Positions 26,705 through 35,352 of a stretch of DNA of 64,000 nt are shown piece by piece. A program made the position numbers and the translations under genes. The notes beneath the pieces were generated by a model. The model saw only the letters and a program-made list of their open reading frames with translations, ran no database searches and was not told where the DNA came from. The first letter of the stretch is position 1; every line of letters begins with the position of its first letter. The DNA comes from Rhizobium leguminosarum bv. trifolii WSM2297. GTDB lineage: Bacteria > Pseudomonadota > Alphaproteobacteria > Rhizobiales > Rhizobiaceae. Location: positions 130,828 to 194,827 of the forward strand of contig NZ_JH719394.1 in NCBI RefSeq assembly GCF_000271845.1, given 5' to 3'.

Positions 26705-27775
26705 GTGAATAAAAACAAGGATGTGATCGGAGAGGACCAATCGGGTGCGTTGATGGCCGATGTCGCGCGCCTTGCCGGTGTTGCGATATCGACGGTCAGT
26801 CGCGCGCTCGCCAATCCCGGACGGGTCAATGAAAAGACGCGCGCCAAGATCAACGCCGCCGCCAAGCAGCTCGGCTACACTCCCAATGCGATGGCGCGCG
26901 GCCTCAGGGTCGGCAAATCCAACATCATCATGATCATCCTGCCCGGATCGCTCTATTACGGCGTCTCACAGATCATTCCGCAGGTCCTCCAGAGCATCAA
27001 CAAATCGCTGATCCAGGGCGGCTACAATCTGATGATCGCCAACCTCGACCGCGACGAGATTTCCGAGCGGCACATTCTCGATCTCGCCTTCGGCGGCAGC
27101 GTACGCGGCGCCATCATTCTGTCGTCGAAGCTTCCGGAGGTTGACGGACGCTCGCTGGCAAATTCCGGCCTGCCGATCGTTTCGATGCTGCTCGACATGA
27201 GCGATGCCGGTCTGCCGAGCGTCGTGACGAACGACCGCGAGGCTGTGCGCAACGTCACGGCCGAACTGATCCGTTTGGGCCATCGGCGGTTCTTCTACCT
27301 CGCCGGACCCGAAGGAAATTATCATGACGTCGAGCGTTATGGCGGTGTACTCGAGGCGCTTGCGGCAGCCGGTCTATCGAAGGAGGCCGTGCACCGCTCG
27401 GGCGGTCGTCTCGATTATCAGCACGGTTTCGACATCGGCGTCCAGGCGGCAGCCGATTTCGCCGAGTTGGCCGAGAAGCCGACGGCGGTCATCGCCACCA
27501 GCGATGACATGGCCATTTCATTCGTCAGTTGCATCAAGCGCGCAGGCCTGAGCATTCCCAATGATCTATCCGTCGTCTCCTTCGACGGCTCTCCCGTCTG
27601 CGAATTCTCCTCCCCACCGCTCTCGACAATCGAGCAGCCGGTGGAAGAGATGGGCCGCGCGGCGGTGGATCTTCTGCTCGACGCCATTGGCCAGACGCAA
27701 AACCCGGGCTCCGTGCGCACCATCATCCGCAGCAAGCTTATCCCGCGGGAGAGCATCGCCCCTCCGAAGAGCTGA
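26705..27775 (+). CDS. LacI-family transcriptional regulator
   Basis: A 356-residue repressor: an N-terminal helix-turn-helix (DVARLAGVAISTVSRAL, about 19-35) and hinge, then a periplasmic-binding-protein-like sensor domain (from about 75). GTG 26705 follows GGGGAAGAG; a later ATG at residue 17 would start just before the recognition helices. The gene diverges from the sugar operon at 26482, with two matching LacI palindromes between, so it most likely represses that operon and itself until the imported sugar or a product binds. Confidence 0.93.
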   Translation: MNKNKDVIGEDQSGALMADVARLAGVAISTVSRALANPGRVNEKTRAKINAAAKQLGYTPNAMARGLRVGKSNIIMIILPGSLYYGVSQIIPQVLQSINKSLIQGGYNLMIANLDRDEISERHILDLAFGGSVRGAIILSSKLPEVDGRSLANSGLPIVSMLLDMSDAGLPSVVTNDREAVRNVTAELIRLGHRRFFYLAGPEGNYHDVERYGGVLEALAAAGLSKEAVHRSGGRLDYQHGFDIGVQAAADFAELAEKPTAVIATSDDMAISFVSCIKRAGLSIPNDLSVVSFDGSPVCEFSSPPLSTIEQPVEEMGRAAVDLLLDAIGQTQNPGSVRTIIRSKLIPRESIAPPKS

Positions 27776-27818
27776 CGAGGCCTGAACTGGACGTTCCGAT
27801 CTGAATCTATGCAAGCAC

Positions 27819-28250
27819 CTACGGTTCTCGACCTTGCCAAGGATCGACAACGACGACACCGGTGCCGTCGAAATCTCTCACGTTTCGCGTGACCACGGTA
27901 AGATTGTGAACAAGTGCGGTCGCAGCAATCAACGCATCTGCCTCGTTGCGCCGGTCGGGAATATGCAAATGCGCGCAACGCGTTGCAATGGCATCGTCGA
28001 TCGGCAGGATCCGGCCGGCGAATTCCGGGCGCACATGGTCGTCCAGCCATGTACGCAGGCGTGAACCTTGGCGCGCATCTCTTCGCTGGATGGCAAGCAC
28101 GCCTCGTTCCAATTCGAAAATGGTGATTGCAGAGAGATAAAAGTCTGAAGCGTTCGCGGTTTCGATCCATGCCACGACTTGAGGATCAGCCTTGCCATCA
28201 CCAATCTTGCGCAGCTCCGAGATGACATTCGTATCCAGCAGATAGCTCAA
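27819..28250 (-). CDS. vapC: VapC-type PIN-domain toxin
   Basis: A 143-residue PIN-domain ribonuclease with the acidic site residues in YLLDTNVISE (first Asp), the FELERG Glu, and the DALIAATA and VRDFDGTG segments. VapC toxins cut RNA, often initiator tRNA or rRNA, and are held in check by the cognate antitoxin. Its ATG overlaps the antitoxin stop by four bases. FitB-like in length. Confidence 0.9.
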   Translation of the reverse strand: MSYLLDTNVISELRKIGDGKADPQVVAWIETANASDFYLSAITIFELERGVLAIQRRDARQGSRLRTWLDDHVRPEFAGRILPIDDAIATRCAHLHIPDRRNEADALIAATALVHNLTVVTRNVRDFDGTGVVVVDPWQGREP

Positions 28251-28501
28251 GACAAGTCAACTCCGCGGGTTTTGATCTCGACCCGCGTTGGCATGAAGTC
28301 GATTTCCGATAGGCCCGGCATGGAAAGCCCATCGACCAGGCTTTGGCGGCTGCCGGAAAGACGTTGAAATTCTTCATATGTCAGAAGGACATGGGAAGGT
28401 TTGCCGCGGTCAGTGATGATGACCGGCCCCTTTTTTGCAGCTTTCTTCGCACTGCTGACATCGTGATTGAGCTCGCGGCTGGAAAGCGTGGTAACGGTCA
28501 T
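28247..28501 (-). CDS. Phd/YefM-family antitoxin
   Basis: An 84-residue antitoxin (from ATG 28501; an ATG at 28513 adds four residues). The N-terminal MTVTTLSSRELNHDVSSAKK and GPVIITDRGKPSHVLLTYEEF form the Phd/YefM DNA-binding fold, and the C-terminus, ending VDLS, should wrap the toxin. A perfect inverted repeat covers the upper ATG, which argues that translation starts at 28501 and that the complex represses its own promoter. Confidence 0.88.
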   Translation of the reverse strand: MTVTTLSSRELNHDVSSAKKAAKKGPVIITDRGKPSHVLLTYEEFQRLSGSRQSLVDGLSMPGLSEIDFMPTRVEIKTRGVDLS

Positions 28502-28511
28502 GACATGCCCC

Positions 28512-28531
28512 ATGTAGGTATTTACCTACAT
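28512..28531. promoter_or_regulatory. Toxin-antitoxin operator palindrome
   Basis: ATGTAGGTA-TT-TACCTACAT has two perfect nine-base arms. It lies just upstream of the antitoxin start at 28501 and overlaps a TATA-like -10 region, the expected place for autorepression by the antitoxin-toxin complex. Confidence 0.75.
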
Positions 28532-28842
28532 ATAACACTGCCGGCCGTCAGAGCAAGCATTGTGGGCTCATTGAATTCATTCTCAGCGGGGGCGCTTAAA
28601 GTAGTGCTGGGATTATCTTTGACTAAACAAGCCTCATGGCGTTGCTGGCTTCCTCAACCTCAATGATGACCCTAGGGCAGCTTCCAACTTCTCGCTGGCG
28701 TAATCCGCTATTTTGAGCGGCTCCGAGAGTTCTTCCGGGCAAGAGGGAGATTTTAGTTGTCAGTAATACAATCGTCCGGCAACATTACGGGCTAGCTTTT
28801 AGAATTGGATAGTATTGCCACCAGCACGTTGGGGAGACGGGC
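28532..28842. other. Intergenic between toxin-antitoxin pair and cyclase gene
   Basis: About 310 bases with no supported gene on either strand and several stops in all frames. It should carry the promoter of the rightward cyclase gene. No repeat or terminator was identified. Confidence 0.4.
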
Positions 28843-30717
28843 ATGTGTGCAGAGCTTGTCGAGCGACGCTTGACGGCCATTCTGGCCGCCGATGTGGTGG
28901 GGTACAGCCGTCTCTTAGAGGCCAACGAAGAGGAGACGCTTAATGCCCTTCGGCAGCATCGCCGCGAGCTCTTCGAACCTGCTGTCACGACCCACGACGG
29001 GCGCATAATCAAGGTGATGGGTGACGGTTTCCTGGTCGAGTTCGGTAGCGTGCTTAGTGCTGCACGATGCGCAGTCGAAATCCAGCGCGGCATGCTGGAG
29101 CGCAACATGGGGATTCCAGCCGACAGGCACTTCGCGTTTCGAATAGGCTTGAATTTGGGCGACATCGTCTTCGATGCGGATGACTTTCATGGAGATGGCA
29201 TCAATGTGGCGGTCCGCCTTCAAGCCCTTGCAGCTCCGGGCGGCATCGCCTGTTCGGCTGCTGTGCGCCACGAAGTCGGAAACAAGCTCGGCCTCGATTT
29301 CGCAGACCAGGGTGAAAAGACCGTCAAGAACATTTCCCGCCCGGTGCATGTCTATTTTGCCGATTGGGGCAACGTCGCCTCCGGCGTAGAGGTGACGTCT
29401 GCTGCAAGTGACCACACGCGGGCACCCGTCAACAAGCCATCCGTTGCAATCCTGCCATTTGCCAACATCAGCGACGACCCCGCCCAAGAGTTTTTCAGCG
29501 ACGGCATCACCGAGGACATCATCACCGATCTATCGAATGTTTCAGGCTTATTTGTACTGAGCCGCAACACTGTCTTCACATGGAAGGGCCGGAGCGAGAA
29601 CCTGCAGCGCATAGCCAGGGAGCTCGGGGTTGCCTATATCGTAGAGGGCAGCGTCCGCAAGGCGGGTAACCATTTGAGGATCAATGCTGAATTGATCGAC
29701 GCTGCCAGTGACGGCCACGTCTGGGCCGCGCGTTATGACCGCGACCTCACCGATATCTTCGAAGTGCAGGACGAGATCACGAAGGCAATTGTCGAGCAAC
29801 TGAAGGTCAAGCTGCTCCCGGAGGAAAAGGAGGCGATCGAGCAGGCGCCGACGGAAAGCGTCGAAGCTTATACGCACTTCCTGCGGGGACGCGAGTATTA
29901 TCACATTGCCTCGCGCTCAAACCATCTCATGGCCAGGCAGAGCTTCGCGAGAGCCATAGAATTGGATCCGGACTACGCTCGCGCCTATGCGGGAATCGCG
30001 GTCTGCGATTCCCGCCTTCGGTCTCAGTTTGGTGTGCGGATTCCGGTAGAGGACATCCTCGCGAACACAGCGAAAGCGCTCGCTATCGATCCCAATCTGG
30101 CAGAGGCCCATGCCGCCAAGGGGTTTGCGTTGGCGGTCGCCGGCAATCGCGCCGAGGCGGTTTCTTCGTTCGAACGGGCTTTATCGCTCGACCCCAATTG
30201 CCATGAAGCCAATCGATATTATGCAGAGTTTTGTGTTACCAATGGCCATTTTGAGCTAGCGGCGACGTACTTTATGCGCGCGTCGGAAATCAAGCCTGCA
30301 GACTATGGCGCGCCGACCATGCTCGTGAATGTCTTTCGGTCACTCGGGCAGTTGGACAAGGCCGAGAGCTATGCTCGAATCGCGATAAAAAAGGCTGAGG
30401 ACGAATTACGGCGACATCCGGAGAATGCCAACGTTGCCTGTCTTGGAGCGACCGTGCTGGCCTTTCTCGGCATCAGAGATCGGGCGTTGGTGTGGTTGGC
30501 CCGCTCCCTGGCGACTGATCCCAGCGACATAAACATTCAGTACAACGCCGCCTGCACGTATGCGTTGCTTGGCGAGATTGACCAAGCGATCGACGTCCTC
30601 GAGGCCTGGATGCCTCAGGTCGGGGCCGAGATGCGGCTGTGGTTCAAGAATGATTCCGACCTCGATTCCATTCGCAGTCACCCTCGCTATTCGAGATTGC
30701 TTGAGCTGTCTGAATAA
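28843..30717 (+). CDS. Class III adenylate/guanylate cyclase with TolB-like and TPR domains
   Basis: A 624-residue three-part protein. Residues about 8-175 are a class III nucleotidyl cyclase domain with both metal-type Asp positions (AADVVGYSRL and KVMGDGFLVEF). Residues about 195-330 are a TolB/FlgO-like segment (VAILPFANISDDP, then FSDGITEDIITDLS). From about 345 to 610 come tetratricopeptide repeats (FARAIELDPDYARAYAG, FERALSLDPNCHEANRYYAE). No transmembrane helix is seen, so it should be cytoplasmic. This architecture is common and multi-copy in rhizobia, making cAMP from ATP, with the TPR part sensing or docking partners. It stands 116 bases before the metallopeptidase cassette. Confidence 0.9.
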   Translation: MCAELVERRLTAILAADVVGYSRLLEANEEETLNALRQHRRELFEPAVTTHDGRIIKVMGDGFLVEFGSVLSAARCAVEIQRGMLERNMGIPADRHFAFRIGLNLGDIVFDADDFHGDGINVAVRLQALAAPGGIACSAAVRHEVGNKLGLDFADQGEKTVKNISRPVHVYFADWGNVASGVEVTSAASDHTRAPVNKPSVAILPFANISDDPAQEFFSDGITEDIITDLSNVSGLFVLSRNTVFTWKGRSENLQRIARELGVAYIVEGSVRKAGNHLRINAELIDAASDGHVWAARYDRDLTDIFEVQDEITKAIVEQLKVKLLPEEKEAIEQAPTESVEAYTHFLRGREYYHIASRSNHLMARQSFARAIELDPDYARAYAGIAVCDSRLRSQFGVRIPVEDILANTAKALAIDPNLAEAHAAKGFALAVAGNRAEAVSSFERALSLDPNCHEANRYYAEFCVTNGHFELAATYFMRASEIKPADYGAPTMLVNVFRSLGQLDKAESYARIAIKKAEDELRRHPENANVACLGATVLAFLGIRDRALVWLARSLATDPSDINIQYNAACTYALLGEIDQAIDVLEAWMPQVGAEMRLWFKNDSDLDSIRSHPRYSRLLELSE

Positions 30718-30833
30718 CGCCCCGTACATTTGGTAGGCTAGCTCTAATACTATTTTATTACTTGCTAAAATTCTTGGGAGCGCTGAAAGTCAACTTAAAC
30801 TGGCAATCATAAAAGTCTTTTGAGGGGGAGCGG

Positions 30834-32165
30834 ATGGGCGCCCGGTTCAGACTTTTTGTACAGCCTCCATTTGAAGATGCTCGATCTCGTCCCGAGATCG
30901 TGGAAGTTTCGTCGCCGTTGGGTAGCCTGACAGCTGGCCCGGCCGATGATCGCATGTTCGTTGTGGAGCCGGTTGGCAAGACCGGTCCCTACGGTGTGAA
31001 CCGCGGGCCGCTCGGAACGCCGTACATGTCCCTGCCGCCCTGGATCGGAAAAATCCTCGAGCCCGCCATCCCCGACGAGTGCGGCAATTTCGACTATCTC
31101 CGACCTTCGATGGCTGGGTTCGAAGCCGCGCATGTTTTTGGATGCGTGCGATTCACACTGGATGTTTGGGAGCGCTATCTCGGCCAGCCACTCACCTGGC
31201 ATTTTCGGGATCATTATGACCGCCTGGAAATCTCGATCCTGCCGCAATGGGACAACGCCCAGTACGGCTATGGTTTCCTCGAAGTCGGGAGCCAGTTCGA
31301 GAACGACGGGCGCGTCCTTCCCTTCAGCCTGGATTTCGACGTCGTCGCGCATGAGGTCGGGCACGCGATCATCTTCAGCATCTTGGGCGTGCCGCGCCCG
31401 GGAACCGAGTATCCCGAATACCTTGGCTTTCAGGAGGCCTTTTCCGACTGCGTGTCGCTGATTGCGGCCATGCATTTTCCGTCCGTGATCAACAATGTTC
31501 TCGCGGAGACGCGCGGTAACCTCTACCGCGCAAACCGCCTGTCACGCTTTTCGGAATTTTCGCCGCATCGCCAGATACGGTCGGCAAACAACAAACGGAC
31601 GATGGCCGAGTTTGCGCGTGGATGGAAGAACGAGCACGAACTCTCGCAGCCGCTCACCGGCGCGATATTCGACATCCTCGTCGATATTTTTCATGAGAGC
31701 CTGGTGGCGCGCGGCTTGATCTCGCATGCCGTTGAGGACCTCGCAGATATTGCCGAGTTCGATCCGGCTGCCGAGGCGCCGGTGCAGCATGCTTTCGACC
31801 GCGCTTTCACACAGAACGCTGATGGGTTTGTCCAAGCACTGCTCGACGCACGCGATATCGTGGGGACGTATCTGGCGGAAACCTTGTGGGCTCTTGCGGC
31901 AGACTTCCTGGACTACGGCGACGTCGCGAGAACGACGCTTGCGATCGATCAAGACGAAAGTGGCGGTCAGTTCGCACGGATCATCGACAGAAACTTCAGG
32001 CGACGCGCGATTGGTGAGCTGCACGCGGGCCCGCACCTCAAAGGCGGCGAGCATGACAGTCATGTCCACTCTGCTCGGACGTTATTGCCGATAGACTATC
32101 TGGAGCTTCCGAAGATGAACTATCGCGAGAAAGTTTTGCTGTCGAAATCAGGCATCAGTCAATAA
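30834..32165 (+). CDS. Thermolysin-like zinc metallopeptidase, no signal peptide
   Basis: A 443-residue protein with a gluzincin zinc site: HEVGH (173-177) and, 24 residues on, FQEAFSD (199-205) matching the NExxSD motif of M4 peptidases with Gln for Asn. H173 and H177 with E201 should hold zinc and E174 should be the catalytic base. Unlike secreted M4 enzymes there is no signal peptide or long propeptide; the N-terminus is polar. GAGGGGGAG precedes the ATG. It is followed at once by two small genes on the same strand, with gaps of 20 and 32 bases. The substrate may be one of those partners. Family placement beyond MA-clan gluzincin is uncertain. Confidence 0.75.
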   Translation: MGARFRLFVQPPFEDARSRPEIVEVSSPLGSLTAGPADDRMFVVEPVGKTGPYGVNRGPLGTPYMSLPPWIGKILEPAIPDECGNFDYLRPSMAGFEAAHVFGCVRFTLDVWERYLGQPLTWHFRDHYDRLEISILPQWDNAQYGYGFLEVGSQFENDGRVLPFSLDFDVVAHEVGHAIIFSILGVPRPGTEYPEYLGFQEAFSDCVSLIAAMHFPSVINNVLAETRGNLYRANRLSRFSEFSPHRQIRSANNKRTMAEFARGWKNEHELSQPLTGAIFDILVDIFHESLVARGLISHAVEDLADIAEFDPAAEAPVQHAFDRAFTQNADGFVQALLDARDIVGTYLAETLWALAADFLDYGDVARTTLAIDQDESGGQFARIIDRNFRRRAIGELHAGPHLKGGEHDSHVHSARTLLPIDYLELPKMNYREKVLLSKSGISQ

Positions 32166-32185
32166 CCAGGTAGATGGAGGGAAAC

Positions 32186-32773
32186 GTGGCACACCAGGAA
32201 AACCTACTCAGCATATCATCCGTGTATTTGTTTGGACGTGAACTTCAAGACGTTGTTCTTAGAGGCGGCACCTCTGGCCCTTTAGGCCCGCGTCAAGCAG
32301 GTGCGAACAATTTCCTGAGGAACCAACTCGCTGAGCCGGGCGCGACACTCGCGCGCATCTACGCTTTCTCTTTCGAAGGAGCTTTTATTGAACTGACCAG
32401 GCCAGCAATCTTTCTTGTCCACGGCGACGGCATGGTTCCTGACAACTCTCCTCCGAGGAACGCCGAAGGTGATATCGAATACGCAAGACTATACCGATCT
32501 CCTGGCGCAAGTGCACTAACAGGCCTCGGCTCCCAAATTGGAGCTCTCGCCGAGGATATTAGGGTCTGGATCTACGAGAAGGACGATCTCTCGATGAGGC
32601 TCGATGCCCAAACCGGAACCTTTGAACAAATCCTGCTCTCGGCTGAGGTCTCTGCTGATCCCAGAGGAATGGCGACTGGAATGTCCAGATCGGGCGGAGC
32701 CTTGTCCCGCTCCGGCGGGGTGATGTCGCGATCGGGTGGTTTCATACCTCGCAGATCGAGCGATAGTGATTGA
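32186..32773 (+). CDS. Unknown protein with C-terminal SRSGG repeats
   Basis: A 195-residue protein of no family I recognise. GTG 32186 is preferred, since GGAGG (32176-32180) lies right before it; ATG 32174 overlaps that site. Residues 1-160 look globular (SVYLFGRELQDVVL, then RIYAFSFEGAFIELTRP and DIRVWIYEKDDLSMRLD). The tail holds three SRSGG units seven residues apart (SRSGGAL, SRSGGVM, SRSGGFI) before PRRSSDSD, a flexible positively charged end. It sits between the metallopeptidase and a third small gene, and may be a substrate, chaperone or inhibitor of the peptidase. Confidence 0.65.
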   Translation: MAHQENLLSISSVYLFGRELQDVVLRGGTSGPLGPRQAGANNFLRNQLAEPGATLARIYAFSFEGAFIELTRPAIFLVHGDGMVPDNSPPRNAEGDIEYARLYRSPGASALTGLGSQIGALAEDIRVWIYEKDDLSMRLDAQTGTFEQILLSAEVSADPRGMATGMSRSGGALSRSGGVMSRSGGFIPRRSSDSD

Positions 32774-32805
32774 TTTGTGGATACGGACGAACAAGGGAGG
32801 TCAAC

Positions 32806-33144
32806 ATGCCTGCAAAGTCTGATGATCAACATGAAATTGACATTAAGTATCTGAGCGACAACCCTGTGAAAGCTGCAACTGATAAGAGTACTCGTTTTTC
32901 ACTTGGAGGCACCGGCTTTATTCAGGGTATGATTGTGTATATAGCGCGTAACTCGGACGGCACCGGTAAGGTTGCAGTGGAAATATGTCCTGATCCGGAT
33001 GCCATAAGTACGGACAAGTTATGGTCGGTTGTTGCCACGCCTGCTCATGGCCTTGATCCGACCAACTCCAAAGATCCCTTGTGGGTTGCTGTTAAACTGA
33101 ACAATCAGTTTAAGGACGCTTACCAGGGATTCTTGGTCGTCTGA
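32806..33144 (+). CDS. Small unknown protein, third gene of the peptidase cassette
   Basis: A 112-residue protein with a likely beta-rich fold (STRFSLGGTGFIQGMIVYIA, KVAVEICPDPDAI, DPLWVAVKLNNQF) and no membrane helix or signal peptide. GGGAGG is five bases before the ATG. Base composition is clearly AT-richer than the flanking genes, hinting at transfer. No family is recognised. It is likely cotranscribed with the two genes before it. Confidence 0.65.
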   Translation: MPAKSDDQHEIDIKYLSDNPVKAATDKSTRFSLGGTGFIQGMIVYIARNSDGTGKVAVEICPDPDAISTDKLWSVVATPAHGLDPTNSKDPLWVAVKLNNQFKDAYQGFLVV

Positions 33145-33526
33145 TTCTCGAAAAGATCACGTCCATTCGAGCTGATGATCTAGGACTTGGCCGGCCATTG
33201 TCTTCATGCAGTCTGCCTGTCGGTCGCGCCACCTGTCGGACGCGCCCGTCAGACAGACCGGCGAGAAAAGCGGGTATGATTCATTTCGGAGGGAGGCACC
33301 GCTTCCAAAAACGCTTTGCTCGTCGATGGATTCTATTTCGGCCTCGCCGGCGCGCGGGCTCCATCCAGGGCGTCCGGCGGCGACCTGCCCATAGGACGCG
33401 GGATTGCGCTCCATCAAAACTTCGTCTGACCCCATCAGCCCGCACGTCGTGCTACGAAAATCACGACACCGGGCGATGTGAACCTTCAGGTCTGCGCGGT
33501 GGAATTTTGAAATTCCGAGTACGCAC
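33145..33526. other. Intergenic before the biotin carboxylase operon
   Basis: About 380 bases. Open frames on both strands here lack family features and ribosome-binding sites and are not called. It should carry the promoter of the operon that starts at 33527. No repeat or clear terminator was seen. Confidence 0.4.
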
Positions 33527-33958
33527 ATGGACCTCTCGAAGATCAAGACGCTGATCGACTTTGTCGGACGATCGAATATTACCGAGCTGACCGTGACGGA
33601 AAAGGACGTGACGGTTCGGATTTTCCGTACGTCGCCGGGGGAGGCAGCTTGCGCCGAGCCCTCGCAAAAGCCGGAATCGACGATAAGCCTCGTCTCCGAT
33701 GCGCCTGCGAGCGCCGAGAAAATCTCCTATGCTGTCAAGGCGCCCGTCTTTGGCGTTCTGCACCGGGCGCCAGCGCCCGGCGAGCCGCCGTTCGTCGCGA
33801 TCGGTGACGCGGTAGAGGAGGGGCAGACGCTTTTCATCATCGAGGCGATGAAGGTCTTCAATACGATCGCCGCGCCGCGGTCCGGGCGCATCACGCGCCT
33901 GACCGATATCGACAATGGCGAGGTCGAGACCGGCGACCTGCTGGCGGAGATCGCCTGA
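33527..33958 (+). CDS. Biotin carboxyl carrier protein, AccB-like
   Basis: A 143-residue carrier. The C-terminal biotinyl domain (about 68-142) has the acceptor Lys in EAMK (K109) followed by VFNTI, where housekeeping AccB has EAMKMMN. The N-terminal 60 residues are charged then Ala/Pro-rich linker. Its stop overlaps the start of the biotin carboxylase gene. It opens an operon that runs to the 5-oxoprolinase genes, so it is read as an operon-specific carrier, not the acetyl-CoA carboxylase one. Confidence 0.88.
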   Translation: MDLSKIKTLIDFVGRSNITELTVTEKDVTVRIFRTSPGEAACAEPSQKPESTISLVSDAPASAEKISYAVKAPVFGVLHRAPAPGEPPFVAIGDAVEEGQTLFIIEAMKVFNTIAAPRSGRITRLTDIDNGEVETGDLLAEIA

Positions 33959-35352
33959 TGCAGGAAACATCTGAACAATCCGCTATCTCAGGGCGCCGTT
34001 TCGATACCGTCCTCATCGCCAATCGCGGCGAGATCGCAGTCCGGATAGAGCGGGCCTGTCGCGAGCTCGGCCTGAAGACGGTCGCCATCTGCTCCGAGGC
34101 GGACAGGCAAGCGCCTTATATCAAGACCGCGGACAATTTTCTCTGTATCGGCCCGTCGACCGCGGGCAAGAGCTATCTCAATCAGGATGCCATTCTTCTC
34201 GCCGCACGCCTGACCGGCGCGGGCGCCATCCATCCCGGTTACGGCTTTCTGTCGGAAAACGCCGTTTTCGCCGATGCAGTCGAAAAGGCCGGGCTGGTCT
34301 TTATCGGTCCGACGGCTGCATCGATCGCGACCATGGGCGACAAGATCGCGGCAAAGCGGGCGATGATGGCGGCTGGCGTGCCCTGCGTTCCCGGTCCCGA
34401 TAGCGCGCTGGCCGACGACCCGGCCGCAATCGAGCGCGTCGCGCTGGAGATCGGATATCCCGTCATCGTCAAGGCGGCAGGCGGCGGCGGCGGACGCGGC
34501 ATGCGCGTCGTGGCGAAAGCCGACCAGCTACATGAAGCGATCGCGCTGACGCGGGAAGAGGCGCGCAAGGCCTTCGGCTCGCCCGCGCTCTACATGGAGA
34601 AATTCCTCCAGCATCCTCGCCACATAGAAATACAGGTCGTTTGCGACGATCACGGCAATGCCGTTTGGCTGGGCCACCGGGATTGCTCGATGCAGCGCCG
34701 CCATCAGAAAGTGGTGGAAGAGGCGCCGGCGCCCGGGATCGCGCCCGACATCATCCAGCCGGTCGGCATGGCTTGCGTCGAGGCCTGCCGCCAGATCGGC
34801 TACCGCGGCGTCGGTACCTTCGAATTCCTCTATGAGGACGGCGCGTTCTTTTTCATCGAGATGAACACGCGGCTTCAGGTCGAGCATCCCGTCACCGAGC
34901 TGACGAGCGGGGTCGATATCGTCCAGGCGCAGATAAAGGCGGCCCAGGGTGACGTTCTGGACCTCACCCAAGATGATGTGATCTGCGAAGGCCACTCTTT
35001 CGAATGCCGCATCAACGCCGAGGATCCCGAGACTTTCCTGCCGTCGGCAGGCGTCGTAACCCATCTGGCTTTGCCAGAGGGGCCGGGCATCCGCGTCGAT
35101 ACGCATATTCATCCCGGCTACAGGGTCTCACCCCATTACGACTCGTTGATCGCCAAGCTGATCGTCCACGCGCCGACTCGGGCGAAAGCCATGGCCAGAA
35201 TGTGCGAGGCGCTTGCCGGCACTGAGATCGAGGGCATCGCCACCAATATGCCCTTCCTGCGCGCCCTGTTCGAGGATCACGCATTCGCCCGCGGCGAAAC
35301 GGATATTCACTATCTCGAGCACTGGCTGAAGCTGCGGAGGGTGGCGGCATGA
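33958..35352 (+). CDS. Biotin carboxylase, AccC-like
   Basis: A 464-residue ATP-grasp enzyme that carboxylates carrier-bound biotin with ATP and bicarbonate. It shows the N-terminal ANRGEIAVRIERACRELG domain, the glycine-rich KAAGGGGGRGMRVV loop, and the active-site FIEMNTRLQVEHPVTE segment. Its ATG overlaps the carrier stop and its end overlaps the next gene by four bases. The operon continues with PxpB/PxpC-type genes, whose PxpC member is related to the carboxyltransferase half of urea amidolyase, so a special carboxylase or ATP-driven hydrolase is inferred. Confidence 0.92.
   Translation: MQETSEQSAISGRRFDTVLIANRGEIAVRIERACRELGLKTVAICSEADRQAPYIKTADNFLCIGPSTAGKSYLNQDAILLAARLTGAGAIHPGYGFLSENAVFADAVEKAGLVFIGPTAASIATMGDKIAAKRAMMAAGVPCVPGPDSALADDPAAIERVALEIGYPVIVKAAGGGGGRGMRVVAKADQLHEAIALTREEARKAFGSPALYMEKFLQHPRHIEIQVVCDDHGNAVWLGHRDCSMQRRHQKVVEEAPAPGIAPDIIQPVGMACVEACRQIGYRGVGTFEFLYEDGAFFFIEMNTRLQVEHPVTELTSGVDIVQAQIKAAQGDVLDLTQDDVICEGHSFECRINAEDPETFLPSAGVVTHLALPEGPGIRVDTHIHPGYRVSPHYDSLIAKLIVHAPTRAKAMARMCEALAGTEIEGIATNMPFLRALFEDHAFARGETDIHYLEHWLKLRRVAA

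Noticed and set aside
33157..33546. Minus-strand frame of 129 codons before the biotin operon
   Set aside because: No recognisable domain, poor start context and overlap with the carrier gene start; treated as non-coding.
33527..35352. Calling the carrier and carboxylase the housekeeping acetyl-CoA carboxylase
   Set aside because: They are fused into an operon with pxpB, pxpC and pxpA, the carrier differs around the biotin Lys, and a second degenerate carrier is present.
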